The notes: generated from the letters alone by a model not told the origin. A stretch of 64,000 bases of DNA from CALBZE01 sp036381255 (GCA_036381255.1 DASVDG010000106.1:1-64000), one strand, 5' to 3'. Counted from the stretch's first letter, positions 25,438 to 34,724 are shown. Numbers and translations are program-made.

Positions 25438-28400
25438 ATGAAGAGGATCCATTGGGCGTTGGTCGCGCTGCTCCTCGCGCTGCTCCCCGCCCGGGGCGCG
25501 GCGCAGGGGACCGGGACGATCCAGGGGACCGTCGTGGATGGAGGGACGCAGCTCCCGCTTTCCGGGGCGAGCGTGTCGGTGGAGGGGACGACGCTCGGCA
25601 CGGTGACGACGGCGCGGGGGACGTTCCAGCTCGTGAACGTGCCGGCGGGCGAGCGGGTCATCCGCGTGCAGCTCATCGGCTACGGCGCGCTCGACCGGAC
25701 GGTGACGGTCGTGCCCGGCGCGGTGGCGACGGTGCGCTTTGCGCTGAACCAGGAGGCCGTCGCGCTGGACGAGCTGGTCGTCACGGCGTTGGGGATCGAG
25801 CGTGAGGCGCGCTCGCTCACGACGGCGACGCAGCAGGTTTCCGGCGCGGAGCTCACGGAGGTTCGGGATCAGAACCTGGTGAGCGCGCTGACGGGGAAGG
25901 TGTCGGGCGTGCAGATCGTCAATTCGAACACGCCGGGCGGGTCGGCGCGGATCGTGATTCGCGGCGCGAACTCGATCACCGGCGACAACCAGCCGTTGTT
26001 CGTGGTCGACGGCATCCCGGTGAGCAACGCGGCGGGCCACGGCGGCGCCGGCGGCTCGTGGGGGTACAACGCGATCGACTACGGCAACGCGATATCGGAC
26101 ATCAACCCGAACGACATCGAGTCGATTTCGGTGCTGAAAGGCCCGAACGCGGCGGCGCTGTACGGCTCGCGCGCGGCGAACGGCGCGGTGATCATCACGA
26201 CGAAGCGCGGCCGGGTTCCGGGCGGCCGGATCACGGTGAGCACGAACGTCACGTTCGAGACGCCGCTGAAGCTGCCGGAGTACCAGAACGAGTACGGCCA
26301 GGGGTGGAACGGCCGGTTCAGCTTCGGCGATGCGAACGGGGACGGCAGCCTGTACGCGGACCGCGACGAGAGCTGGGGCCCGCGGCTGGACGACGGTCTC
26401 GAGATCCCGCAGTTCTACTCGAACGGCGAGCCGGTGCCGTGGGTCTCGCATCCGGACAACGTGCGGAACTTCTTCGAGACGGGGCGCACGCTGAACACGA
26501 ACGCGTCGTTCTCCACGGCGACGGAGAACTCCAACGTCCGGTTCTCGGTCTCGCGCATGGATCAGGACGGCATGTACCCCGGCTTCCGGCTCCAGCGGAC
26601 GAACGTCACGCTGGCCGGCGGCAGCCGCTTCACCGAGCGGCTGACGACCGATGTCTCGGTGCACTACACGAAGACGGACGCGCAGAACCGTCCGTCGCAG
26701 GGGTACGGCACCGACAACGTGATGTGGCAGTTCCTTTGGTTCGGCCGCCAGGTGGACACCCGGCTGCTGAAGGAGCGGCAGTACCGTCCGGACGGCAGCC
26801 AGTTCACCTGGAACCAGCGGTGGAACAACAACCCGTACTGGACGGCGCTGGTCAACCGGAACGAGGACGGGCGGAACCGCGTGATCGGCGTCGCGTCGCT
26901 CACGTACGAGTTCACGCCGTGGCTGTCCGGGACCGTGCGCAGCGGGACGGACTGGTCGGAGGAGCACCGCCGCCACCAGTACATGGCCGGAACCATCGGC
27001 GACTCGAACGTCGGTGACAACGGCGCATTCGGCGAAACGAACATCTTCCGCCGCGAGACGACCAGCGACTTCCTGCTCACCGGGAACTGGCCCGAGGTCG
27101 GCGACTACTCCGTCACGGTGAACGTCGGCGGCAGCCGTCGCGACACGCACTACCGGGACAACTCGATCTACATTCGCGACCTGGTGGTGCCGAACCTGTT
27201 CACGCGGGACAATTCCGCGGTGGATCTCCCGGCGCTGAGCGACTGGCGTTCGCGGCAGCGGGTCAACTCGCTCTACGGCTCGCTCGTCCTCGGGTACCGC
27301 GGCTTCGCGTTCCTCGAGGCGACCGGCCGCAACGACTGGTCCTCCACGCTCCCCGAATCGAACAACTCGTACTTCTATCCCAGCGTCTCGGGCAGCGTGA
27401 TCCTGACGGAGGCGTTCCCGTCGCTCCGCGGCGGCCTCCTGAGCCACGCCAAGGTCCGCGCGGCGTGGGCGCAGGTCGGCAACGATGCGCCGCCGTACCA
27501 GCTCATCGACCCGTTCATCTCCGACGTGCCGTTCCAGGGCGCGCCGCGCCTGAGCGCGAGCAACGTCCTGCGCAACGCGAACCTCAAGCCGGAGCGGACG
27601 CAAGGCTGGGAGATCGGCGCCGAGCTCGGCTTCCTCGACGACCGCCTCCGGATCAACGCGGACTACGCACACAAGGCGACGATCGACCAGATCATGCCCG
27701 TCGCGATCAGCCCGATCACGGGCTTCTCGTCGCGCTACGTGAACGCGGGGAAGATGAGCGCACGGAGCCTCGAGCTCACGCTCGGCGCGACGCCGGTCCG
27801 CCTCGACAACGGGTTCGAGTGGGATCTCACGGCGAGCTTCACGCGCACCCGCGAGACCGTGGACGCGTTGACCGGCGACCTCGAGTCGTTGAGCCTCGGC
27901 AGCTACTACGACGTCAGCGTCGAGGCCCGCCCCGGCGAGCGCTACGGCAACATGTACGGCCGCCTGTACGTGCGGGACAGCAAGGGCAACATCGTCGTGG
28001 GCGAGGACGGACTGCCGCTGAACAGCTCGGAAAACCCGATCGGGCTGCTCGGCAACTACAACCCGGACTGGGTCGGCAGCCTGCGTAACCGGTTCACCTT
28101 CCGCGGCCTGGAGCTGGCGTTCCAGCTCGACACGCGCCAGGGCGGCGTCCTCTACTCGATGACGAACCGTTACGGCCGCCGCTCGGGCGTGCTCATCGAG
28201 ACGCTCGTCGGCCGGGAGGACTCGGCGACGCAGCGGACGTACGTCGTGCCCGGCGTCAAGGTCGTGGACGGCGACACGGTGCCGAACGACATCCCGGTCA
28301 TGGCGCAGGAGTACCACCGCGCCCTCGGCGCCGGCGACGGCATCGCGGAGGCGTTCACCTACGACGCGAGCTTCGTCAAGCTGCGCGAGGTGAGCCTCAC

Positions 28401-28605
28401 GTTCGACGTGCCCGCGCGGGTGACCGATCTGCTGCGGGTCAGCGACCTCCGGGTCGGCGTGGTCGGCCGGAACCTCTTCCTGTGGAGCGATGTGCCGCAC
28501 GTCGATCCGGAAACGGCGTTCAGCACGGGGAACCTCCAGGGCTACGAGTACAGCCAGTTCCCATCCGCGCGGAGCTTCGGCTTCAACGTCTCGGTGACGC
28601 CGTGA
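25438..28605 (+). CDS. SusC/RagA family TonB-linked outer-membrane transporter
   Basis: A 1055-residue outer-membrane transporter. ATG 25438 follows CAGGAGAAACTTG; signal peptide MKRIHWALVALLLALLPARG. A CarboxypepD_reg-like domain spans about residues 24-95 (GTIQGTVVDGGTQLPLSGAS), a plug about 115-235 (GKVSGVQIVNSNTPGGSARI, NPNDIESISVLKGPNAAALY, NGAVIITTKRG) and the barrel fills the rest. This is the complete SusC/RagA design, and the next gene encodes the matching SusD lipoprotein. Together they capture an oligomeric nutrient. The surrounding D-aminoacylase, protease and M28 genes suggest peptides rather than glycans; that is inference. Confidence 0.93.
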   Translation: MKRIHWALVALLLALLPARGAAQGTGTIQGTVVDGGTQLPLSGASVSVEGTTLGTVTTARGTFQLVNVPAGERVIRVQLIGYGALDRTVTVVPGAVATVRFALNQEAVALDELVVTALGIEREARSLTTATQQVSGAELTEVRDQNLVSALTGKVSGVQIVNSNTPGGSARIVIRGANSITGDNQPLFVVDGIPVSNAAGHGGAGGSWGYNAIDYGNAISDINPNDIESISVLKGPNAAALYGSRAANGAVIITTKRGRVPGGRITVSTNVTFETPLKLPEYQNEYGQGWNGRFSFGDANGDGSLYADRDESWGPRLDDGLEIPQFYSNGEPVPWVSHPDNVRNFFETGRTLNTNASFSTATENSNVRFSVSRMDQDGMYPGFRLQRTNVTLAGGSRFTERLTTDVSVHYTKTDAQNRPSQGYGTDNVMWQFLWFGRQVDTRLLKERQYRPDGSQFTWNQRWNNNPYWTALVNRNEDGRNRVIGVASLTYEFTPWLSGTVRSGTDWSEEHRRHQYMAGTIGDSNVGDNGAFGETNIFRRETTSDFLLTGNWPEVGDYSVTVNVGGSRRDTHYRDNSIYIRDLVVPNLFTRDNSAVDLPALSDWRSRQRVNSLYGSLVLGYRGFAFLEATGRNDWSSTLPESNNSYFYPSVSGSVILTEAFPSLRGGLLSHAKVRAAWAQVGNDAPPYQLIDPFISDVPFQGAPRLSASNVLRNANLKPERTQGWEIGAELGFLDDRLRINADYAHKATIDQIMPVAISPITGFSSRYVNAGKMSARSLELTLGATPVRLDNGFEWDLTASFTRTRETVDALTGDLESLSLGSYYDVSVEARPGERYGNMYGRLYVRDSKGNIVVGEDGLPLNSSENPIGLLGNYNPDWVGSLRNRFTFRGLELAFQLDTRQGGVLYSMTNRYGRRSGVLIETLVGREDSATQRTYVVPGVKVVDGDTVPNDIPVMAQEYHRALGAGDGIAEAFTYDASFVKLREVSLTFDVPARVTDLLRVSDLRVGVVGRNLFLWSDVPHVDPETAFSTGNLQGYEYSQFPSARSFGFNVSVTP

Positions 28606-28715
28606 GGCGCGCGGGCCGGGAGGCAGAGGACGGACGTTCGCATTGCGTTGCGCGGACCGGCGCCGTCAGGCGCCGGTCGCTGGAACGGATCCGAAGGCTA
28701 ACAGGTGAGCCAGCC

Positions 28716-30155
28716 ATGAAGATGATGAACCGATCGAACCCGCTGCGCGCCCTCACGGCGGCCGTGCTCGTCGCCGTGGCCGGCGGCTGCGACGACGGCC
28801 TGACCGACCTCAACCGCAACCCGAACGCCCCGGAGGACGCGACGGCCGAGCAGCTCTTCGCCAACGGCGTGGAAGCCAGCGTCAGCCGGGTCTTCGGCGC
28901 CGGGCTCCACATGGACCTCACGGCGCTCTGGGCGCAGCACTACGCGGAGCACCTCTACACCGCGGAGGACCGCTACGAGCTCGGCGACGGCACGGTCAGC
29001 GCCCACTGGAGCGGCTTCTACACGGGCCCCCAGATGGACTTCGCGCTCGTCATCGAAAAGGGCGAGGCGGAGGGCCGGCCGAACGTCGCCGCCGTCGCCT
29101 CGATCATGCAGCAGTGGACGTACCACATCATGACCGATCTCTGGGGGGACATCGGCTACTCCGAGGCGCTCCAGGGCCGCGACCCGGACGCCGGCAACCA
29201 GCCGAAGCTCGACCCGCAGTCGCAGGTCTACGACGGGATCCTGTCGACCCTCGCCGCTGCCGCGGAGTCGCTCGATCCGGCCGCGGAGATGATGGATGAT
29301 GCGGACCTGATCTACGGCGGCGACGTCGAGCGGTGGCGCCGGTTCGCGAATTCGCTGCGCCTCCGCGTCGCGATGCGCCTCTCCGAGGTCGATGAGGCGA
29401 AGGCAAGCGCCGAGTTCGCCGACGCTCTCGGCGATGGCGTTTTCGAGAGCAACGACGACAACGCCGTGCTCACGTACGAGGAGGATCTGCCGAACGTCCA
29501 CCCGATCTACGAATATCAGATCGACCGCGACGACCACACGATCAGCGCGACGATCGTCGACACGCTGAAGTCGCTGAACGACCCGCGGCTGCCGATCTAC
29601 GCCACGCCGAACGAGAGCGGCGAGTACGTCGGCGAGCCCAACGGCACCAACGCCGATCCGGAGCTGGGCGCGATCTCGCGCATCGGCACCTACTTCACGA
29701 AACCCGACGCGAGCGCGGTCCTCATGAGCTACGCGGAGGTGCTGTTCCTCCAGGCCGAGGCCGCCGAGCGGGGATGGATCGCCGGCGACCCCGCGGCGCT
29801 CTACACGGCCGCGATCACCGCGGCCATGCAGGACCTCGGGATCGAGCAGGCGGACATCGACGCCTACCTCGCCCGGCCGGCGGTCGTCTACGCCGGCGGC
29901 GACGCCGGGCTCGCGCAGATCGCGCTCCAGAAGTGGATCGCGCTCTTCGGCAACGGCCCGGAAGCGTGGGCCGAGTGGCGGCGCACCGGGGTCCCGGCGC
30001 TCGTGGCCGGGCCGGACGCGCTCAACGGCGGGCGCATCCCGGTCCGACTGCCGTACCCGCAGTCGGAGCGGTTCCGCAACGGCGACAACCTCCAGGAGGC
30101 GATCGACCGTCAGGGCGGCGCCTCCCTGAACGACCCGCTCTGGTGGGACCGGTAG
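28716..30155 (+). CDS. SusD/RagB family nutrient-binding outer-membrane lipoprotein
   Basis: A 479-residue lipoprotein. The leader MKMMNRSNPLRALTAAVLVAV ends in AGGC with the acylated cysteine at residue 25. DDGLTDLNRNPNAPEDA then follows, the SusD-like start (LT.LN.NPN). Helical TPR-like segments (WTYHIMTDLWGDIGYSEAL, YDGILSTLAAAAESL, YAEVLFLQAEAAERGW) continue to the C-terminal QKWIALFGNGPEAWAEWRRTG block typical of SusD-like_2 proteins. It lies 110 bp behind susC and should cap that transporter on the cell surface. The intergenic part contains a GGCGCC inverted repeat but no clear terminator. Confidence 0.92.
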   Translation: MKMMNRSNPLRALTAAVLVAVAGGCDDGLTDLNRNPNAPEDATAEQLFANGVEASVSRVFGAGLHMDLTALWAQHYAEHLYTAEDRYELGDGTVSAHWSGFYTGPQMDFALVIEKGEAEGRPNVAAVASIMQQWTYHIMTDLWGDIGYSEALQGRDPDAGNQPKLDPQSQVYDGILSTLAAAAESLDPAAEMMDDADLIYGGDVERWRRFANSLRLRVAMRLSEVDEAKASAEFADALGDGVFESNDDNAVLTYEEDLPNVHPIYEYQIDRDDHTISATIVDTLKSLNDPRLPIYATPNESGEYVGEPNGTNADPELGAISRIGTYFTKPDASAVLMSYAEVLFLQAEAAERGWIAGDPAALYTAAITAAMQDLGIEQADIDAYLARPAVVYAGGDAGLAQIALQKWIALFGNGPEAWAEWRRTGVPALVAGPDALNGGRIPVRLPYPQSERFRNGDNLQEAIDRQGGASLNDPLWWDR

Positions 30156-30410
30156 CGTAAGGAGCGGCGCTCCCGGCCGGGCGCGCCCCGGCCGGTCGTC
30201 GCGGCCCCCGTCCGCCCCGCTCGGGCGCACGGGGGTCGCTCCCTTGCGGGATTGGCGGCGCGATTCGCGCCGGCTCGGCGAACGGCTTCGAGCGTCCGGT
30301 CGCCCGCGCCACGAGCCCGCCGGCGACATCCGCCTACAGCGCCCCGCGACGTTTGCCGCCGGCCGCGCGGGCGCATATCTTTGCCCGCCGATGTCCACCG
30401 GGACGAAGCC

Positions 30411-31793
30411 ATGACGAGCACTGAGCGTACGATCCGAATCGCCTCCGGCCAGGGGTTCTGGGGGGACCGTCTGGATGCGCCCGTCGAGCAGGTCCGACGC
30501 GGCCCGATCGACTACCTCATGCTGGACTACCTGGCCGAGGTCACGATGTCGATCCTCCAGAAGCAGCGCTCCCGCGACCCGGCCCAGGGCTACGCCCGGG
30601 ACTTCGTCCCGCTCATGGGCGAGATCCTCCCCGACTGCGTCGAGAAGGACATCCGCGTCCTCGCCAACGCCGGCGGTGTCAACCTCGCCGCGTGCCGCGA
30701 CGCCGTGCTCGAGCAGGCCCGCAAGGCGGGGCTCGCCGGGAAGGTCCGCGTCGGCGTCGTCCACGGCGACGACATCCTGGACCGCCTCGAGGACCTCATC
30801 GCCCGCGGCCACGAGCTGCGCAGCATGGACACCGGCCGCCCGCTCACCGACGTGCTCGACCGGATCCGCAGCGCGAACGCCTACATCGGCGCGCGGCCGA
30901 TGGTCGAGGCGCTCGAACGCGGCGCGACCGTCGTCATCACCGGCCGCTCGACCGACACCGCGCTGACCTACGCGCCGATGATGCACGCCTTCGGCTGGGC
31001 ACCGGACGCCTACGACCGCCTCGCCGCCGGCGTCGTGGCCGGCCACATCAACGAGTGCGGCGCCCAGGCCTCCGGCGGCAACTGCCTCCTCGACTGGGAA
31101 TCGATCCCGGACCTCGCGGACGTCGGCTTCCCGATCATCGAGGCATCGCCCGACGGCAGCTTCGTCGTCACCAAGCACGAAGGCACCGGCGGCCGCGTCA
31201 GCATCGCGACCGTCACCGAGCAGCTCGTCTACGAGATGGGCGACCCGCGGGAGTACATCACGCCCGACGTCGTCGCCGACTTCACCACCATCCGCCTCGA
31301 GCAGGCCGGCCCCGACCGTGTGCGCGTCCACGGCGTGAAGGGCGCCGCGCCGACCGACAAACTGAAGGTCTCGATCTCGTACGGCGCCGGCTACAAGGCC
31401 GTCGGCACGCTGGTCTACGCCTGGCCGGACGCCGTCGAGAAGGCGCGGGCCGCGGACCGAATCCTGCGGAATAGGCTCGAACGGATGGGCCTCCGCTTCG
31501 ACGAGATCCGCACCGAGTTCGTGGGGTGGAACGCGACCCACGGCCCGCTCGCGGGTCCGCCGCCGGCGGACCTGCCCGAGGTTCAGCTCCGCGTCGCCGT
31601 GCGCGCCGCGGAGCGGGCGCCGGTCGAGCGGTTCACACGCGAGATCGCGCCGCTCATCCTCACCGGGCCGCCGTCGGTGACCGGGTTCGCCGGCGGCCGG
31701 CCGAAGGTCGAGGAGGTCGTCGCGTTCTGGCCCGCGCTGATCGACCGCCGCGAGATCGAGCCGATGCTGCGGGTGGAGGTTGTCGAAGCATGA
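30411..31793 (+). CDS. DUF1446/AtuA-type acyclic terpene utilisation protein, main domain
   Basis: A 460-residue protein of the DUF1446 family (AtuA in Pseudomonas terpene utilisation). Signatures: IRIASGQGFWGDRLDAPVEQ, LMLDYLAEVTMSILQKQR, VLANAGGVNLAACRDAV, VVITGRSTDTALTYAPMMHAFGW, HINECGAQASGGN and KHEGTGGRVSIATVTEQLVYEM. The biochemical function is not established. The small C-terminal AtuA domain, fused in some relatives, is here a separate gene at 31999. It is followed by a tiny membrane protein whose start overlaps its stop (ATGA), so the genes form one operon with the enoyl-CoA hydratase. Confidence 0.85.
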   Translation: MTSTERTIRIASGQGFWGDRLDAPVEQVRRGPIDYLMLDYLAEVTMSILQKQRSRDPAQGYARDFVPLMGEILPDCVEKDIRVLANAGGVNLAACRDAVLEQARKAGLAGKVRVGVVHGDDILDRLEDLIARGHELRSMDTGRPLTDVLDRIRSANAYIGARPMVEALERGATVVITGRSTDTALTYAPMMHAFGWAPDAYDRLAAGVVAGHINECGAQASGGNCLLDWESIPDLADVGFPIIEASPDGSFVVTKHEGTGGRVSIATVTEQLVYEMGDPREYITPDVVADFTTIRLEQAGPDRVRVHGVKGAAPTDKLKVSISYGAGYKAVGTLVYAWPDAVEKARAADRILRNRLERMGLRFDEIRTEFVGWNATHGPLAGPPPADLPEVQLRVAVRAAERAPVERFTREIAPLILTGPPSVTGFAGGRPKVEEVVAFWPALIDRREIEPMLRVEVVEA

Positions 31794-31969
31794 GCCGTCG
31801 CTACAGCACCTGGGTCGAGGTCCTGGTCCCGCTGCTGATCATTCTGGCCCTGTTCACGCTGACCCTGATCTGGAACATCGTCGCCGCCTTCGTCGTGCTC
31901 TTCGTCGGGCTCGCGATCTGGTTGACCCGCTTCATCCAGCGGCACCAGCCGCCGCAGCCGGGAGGGTAG
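31790..31969 (+). CDS. Small membrane protein (59 aa)
   Basis: The ATG at 31790 overlaps the stop of the AtuA-type gene. The product has a short polar start (MSRRYSTWVEV), one long or two short hydrophobic segments (LLIILALFTLTLIW and IVAAFVVLFVGLAIWL), and a basic, proline-rich end. It has no recognisable family. Tight overlap with the upstream gene is the main evidence for it being real. Confidence 0.6.
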   Translation: MSRRYSTWVEVLVPLLIILALFTLTLIWNIVAAFVVLFVGLAIWLTRFIQRHQPPQPGG

Positions 31970-31998
31970 GCGGCCGCAACGTCGCGAAGACGCCAGCC

Positions 31999-32349
31999 AT
32001 GCCCAAACTGCCCCTGCTCCGCCTCGCCCACGCCCGCTCCGGCGACAAGGGCGACACCGTCAACGTCGGTGTGATCGCGATCCGCCCCGAGGACTACCCG
32101 CTCCTCGTCGAGCGCGTCACGACCGACGCCGTCAAGGCGCACTTCCGCGGCCTCGTCCACGGCACGGTCGAGCGCTTCGAGCTGCCCAACCTGAACGCGC
32201 TCAACTTCCTGCTGCACAACGCGCTCGGCGGCGGCGGCACCGTCTCGCTCATGACCGACGCCCAGGGGAAGACGTTCTCCACCGCCATGCTCCGCATGGA
32301 GATCGACGTCCCGGACGACGTCTACCGCCGCGCGATGCAGGAGGCGTAG
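31999..32349 (+). CDS. AtuA-like ferredoxin-fold domain protein
   Basis: A 116-residue protein with the start LPLLRLAHARSGDKGDTVNVGVIA, then LVHGTVERFELPNLNALNFLLHNALGGGG and LRMEIDVPDDVY. This is the C-terminal companion domain of DUF1446/AtuA proteins, here encoded separately. It presumably binds the 460-residue protein encoded upstream. It lies 30 bp downstream of the small membrane protein and 4 bp upstream of the enoyl-CoA hydratase gene. Confidence 0.8.
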   Translation: MPKLPLLRLAHARSGDKGDTVNVGVIAIRPEDYPLLVERVTTDAVKAHFRGLVHGTVERFELPNLNALNFLLHNALGGGGTVSLMTDAQGKTFSTAMLRMEIDVPDDVYRRAMQEA

Positions 32350-32353
32350 CGCC

Positions 32354-33133
32354 ATGACGACGACGGACCGCGTCCTCTACGCCGTCGACGACGGCCTCGC
32401 CCTCGTCACGCTGAACCGCCCGGAGAAGCGCAACGCGCTCGACGACCGCACCGTCGCCGAGCTGCACGCCGCCTTCGACCGCGCCGATCGCGACGGCGAC
32501 GCCCGCGTCGTCCTCCTCCGCGGCGCCGGCCCCGACTTCTGCGCCGGTGCGGACCTCGCCCAGCTCGAGCGCATCGCCGCCGGGACCGGGCCGCTCGAGA
32601 ACCTCGACGACGCCGCCGCGCTCGGCGACCTGCTGATCCGCATGCGACGGCTCTCCAAGCCGATCGTCGCCGCCGTCCACGGCCACGCCTTCGCCGGCGG
32701 CGCCGGCCTCGCCACCGCCTGCGACATCGTCCTCGCCGCCGACGACGCCCGCTTCGGCTACCCCGAGGTCCACCTCGGATTCGTCCCCGCCATGGTCATG
32801 GCGCTGCTCCGCCGCGCCTGCGGCGAGAAGATCGCCTTCGAGCTCGTCGCCCGCGGCGACCGCATCGACGCCCGCGAGGCGCACCGCCTCGGCCTCGTCA
32901 ACCGCGTCTTCGCCGCCGCGACCTTCGAGGCCGACGCCCTCGAGTACGCCCGCGAGCTGGCCGCTCGCTCGCCCTCCGCGCTCCGCCTCATCAAGCGCCT
33001 CTTCTACGGGATCGACGGCGCCTCCTTCGAGGAGTCCATCGCCCGCGGCGCAGAGGTCAACGTCCTGGCGCGCATGACGGACGACACCCGCGAGGGCGTG
33101 CGCCGCTTCCTCGAACGGAAGGCGCCGCGGTGA
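32354..33133 (+). CDS. Enoyl-CoA hydratase/isomerase family protein
   Basis: A 259-residue crotonase-fold enzyme. Visible signatures: LVTLNRPEKRNALD, the oxyanion-hole segment GPDFCAGADLAQLE, HGHAFAGGAGLATACDIVLA, and the catalytic-loop region ARFGYPEVHLGFVPA with a Glu in the usual acid position. It ends RRFLERKAPR as family members do. With AtuA-type genes it suggests breakdown of branched acyl-CoA, as in the terpene/leucine pathway where AtuE or LiuC are of this family; the exact substrate is not determinable. It overlaps the following small membrane gene (GTGA). Confidence 0.88.
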   Translation: MTTTDRVLYAVDDGLALVTLNRPEKRNALDDRTVAELHAAFDRADRDGDARVVLLRGAGPDFCAGADLAQLERIAAGTGPLENLDDAAALGDLLIRMRRLSKPIVAAVHGHAFAGGAGLATACDIVLAADDARFGYPEVHLGFVPAMVMALLRRACGEKIAFELVARGDRIDAREAHRLGLVNRVFAAATFEADALEYARELAARSPSALRLIKRLFYGIDGASFEESIARGAEVNVLARMTDDTREGVRRFLERKAPR

Positions 33134-33327
33134 TCGGCCCCTTTCGTCCCTCCCGCGAGGCGCGCGGGCCCGATCCGTACCTGCGGCTGAAGACGGTCCT
33201 CTTCATCCTCGGCGCGATCGTCGGGCTCGTCGGGATCGCGATGGAGAACGACTGGCTCGTGGGGATCGGGATCGCCATCCTCGCGGCGGGCGTCGCGCTC
33301 CGGGCGCTGGCGCGGCGGAGGGGGTGA
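33130..33327 (+). CDS. Small membrane protein (65 aa)
   Basis: The GTG start at 33130 overlaps the stop of the hydratase gene. After a polar start (IGPFRPSREARGPDPYLRLK) two hydrophobic stretches (TVLFILGAIVGLVGIAM and WLVGIGIAILAAGVAL) predict a two-pass membrane protein ending in arginines. No family is recognised. Translational coupling supports expression. Confidence 0.6.
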   Translation: MIGPFRPSREARGPDPYLRLKTVLFILGAIVGLVGIAMENDWLVGIGIAILAAGVALRALARRRG

Positions 33328-33613
33328 GGGGGCGAGGGAGGCGGCACGCCCACGACGCAGCCCGCGCCGGCGTGATTCCCTCCACCCCGGCCATCGCCTG
33401 GAAGACTCCGGCCGCTGAACGTCGTCGAGGGTGTGCTGGAGTCCCGTCCCGCTATTCCATCGCCCGCACCGACCCCCGATCCTCCCGCTGACCCGAGGCC
33501 GGATCCGCCCACGCCGCGCCAGGCGCGGACCGGTGCCGCCGCCCACGCGACCCGAGACGGGACTGTCGCCTCACGGGCCGCGGACGCGCATCAACCGCTA
33601 TGGCTGCCGACCC

Positions 33614-34561
33614 ATGCGTCCTTCCTCGCCCCCCGACCTCACCGCCGCCCGCGCCGTCCTGCGGCGGCACTTCGGCTACCCCGACTTCCGCGGCGCGCAG
33701 GCGGACGCAATCGCCGCCGCACTCTCGGGGCGGGACGTGCTGGTGCTCATGCCGACCGGGGGCGGCAAGAGCCTCTGCTACCAGGTCCCGGCGGTCCTGC
33801 TGCCGGGGCTCACGATCGTGGTCAGCCCGCTGATCTCGCTCATGCAGGACCAGGTCGACCGACTGGACGCGGCGGGGATCCCCGCGACGTTCGCGAACTC
33901 GACGCTGGACCGCGCGGAGCTCGAGGCGCGGCTGGAGGCGGCGGAGCAGGGGAGGATCAAGCTGCTGTTCATCGCGCCGGAGCGCTTCGACGGCGAGCGC
34001 TTCCGCGCACGACTCGCGCGCATGATCGTCTCGCTGCTCGCCGTCGACGAGGCGCACTGCATCTCGCAGTGGGGGCACGACTTCCGGCCGTCGTACCTGC
34101 GGCTCGGCGCGGTGCGCGACGCGCTCGGCTGCCCCGTCGTCGCGCTCACCGCCACGGCGACGCCCGAGGTGCGGCGCGATATCGTACGCGCCCTGCGGCT
34201 GCACGAGCCGGAGGTGCTGGTCCGCGGCTTCGACCGCGCGAACCTGAGCTGGCACGTGCTCTCGGCCCGCGGCCGGGCGGAGAAGGACCGCATGCTGCTG
34301 GAGCTGCTGCGCCGCCGGAGCGGGCCGGGGGTGTCGATCGTCTACGCGGCGACGCGACGCAGCGTCGATGCGCTCGCCGATCTCATCAACCGCGCGGGGC
34401 TGCACGCCGCGGGCTACCACGCGGGGATCCCGGCCGCCGAGCGGCGCCGGCTCCAGGATGCGTTCATGGCCGGCGCGCTCCCCGTCGTCGTCGCGACGAA
34501 CGCGTTCGGATTGGGTTTACCGCCGCAAGCAAGAGCTAACCGTCTGAATCGCCAGACTTGA
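33614..34561 (+). pseudogene. recQ: recQ helicase, 5' part, interrupted by prophage
   Basis: ATG 33614 opens a RecQ helicase: Walker A in LMPTGGGKSLCYQ (about residues 46-56), SPLISLMQDQVD, DEAH at residues 145-148 (AVDEAHCISQWGHDFRPSY), TATATPEV, and VVVATNAFG in motif V at 291-299. After residue 299 the frame leaves host sequence and ends 16 residues later in phage sequence, giving a 315-residue product that lacks motif VI and everything beyond. Joined to the piece at 49933-50838 it restores a continuous 599-codon gene. The truncated protein keeps ATP-binding motifs but should not be a working helicase. Confidence 0.93.
34499..34509. other. attL core (prophage/recQ junction)
   Basis: AACGCGTTCGG at 34499-34509 matches AACGCCTTCGG at 49924-49934 in 10 of 11 positions. 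Host recQ coding sequence lies to its left and phage sequence to its right. The exchange point of the serine integrase must lie in this shared stretch, on one side of the mismatched central base. Confidence 0.85.
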
Positions 34562-34724
34562 CGCCAAAATGCCGGGGAGGCTCTGAGGGCTGTTCGCTAC
34601 CCTCCTGAGCCTCCCCAGCTTTTTCGTCGCCGCTGGTCGCCGCGCTGAGCGGTTCCGCTGGCCATTCTGGATACTCGCGCAGCGGCAGAATGTCGTCCAT
34701 TGATCCTAAGCTGAAGAATCCCAT
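34536..34724 (-). CDS. Small phage protein of unknown function (62 aa), end of late operon
   Basis: The ATG at 34724 lies 62 bp after the tape-measure stop and is preceded by AAGGGGGATAA, like the start sites of other genes in this element (GGGGGATAAGCA before the 49-residue protein). The product is acidic and proline/glutamate-rich (EYPEWPAEPL, EKAGEAQEGSEQPSEPPRHF). It has no recognised family. Its last codons run antisense to the predicted 3' end of the circular-form integrase gene and it covers the terminator hairpin. It could also be a chance frame. Confidence 0.45.
   Translation of the reverse strand: MGFFSLGSMDDILPLREYPEWPAEPLSAATSGDEKAGEAQEGSEQPSEPPRHFGVKSGDSDG
34574..34624 (+). terminator. 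Terminator after the integrase 3' end in the circular phage
   Basis: GGGGAGGCTC plus GAGGG pair with CCCTC plus GAGCCTCCCC (34574-34616) around CTGTTCGCTA, followed by AGCTTTTT. On the plus strand it lies 27 bp beyond the TGA (34545-34547) that would end the integrase in the excised circle, and also ends any transcript of the recQ 5' fragment. It overlaps the coding sequence of the 62-residue minus-strand gene. Confidence 0.75.

Noticed and set aside
25276..28500. 1074-codon minus-strand open frame
   Set aside because: Antisense shadow of the SusC gene; low-complexity Arg/Val/Asp composition and no domain.
33431..33613. N-terminal extension of recQ in the same frame
   Set aside because: Pro/Arg-rich without helicase resemblance; the ATG at 33614 gives the usual RecQ N-terminus.
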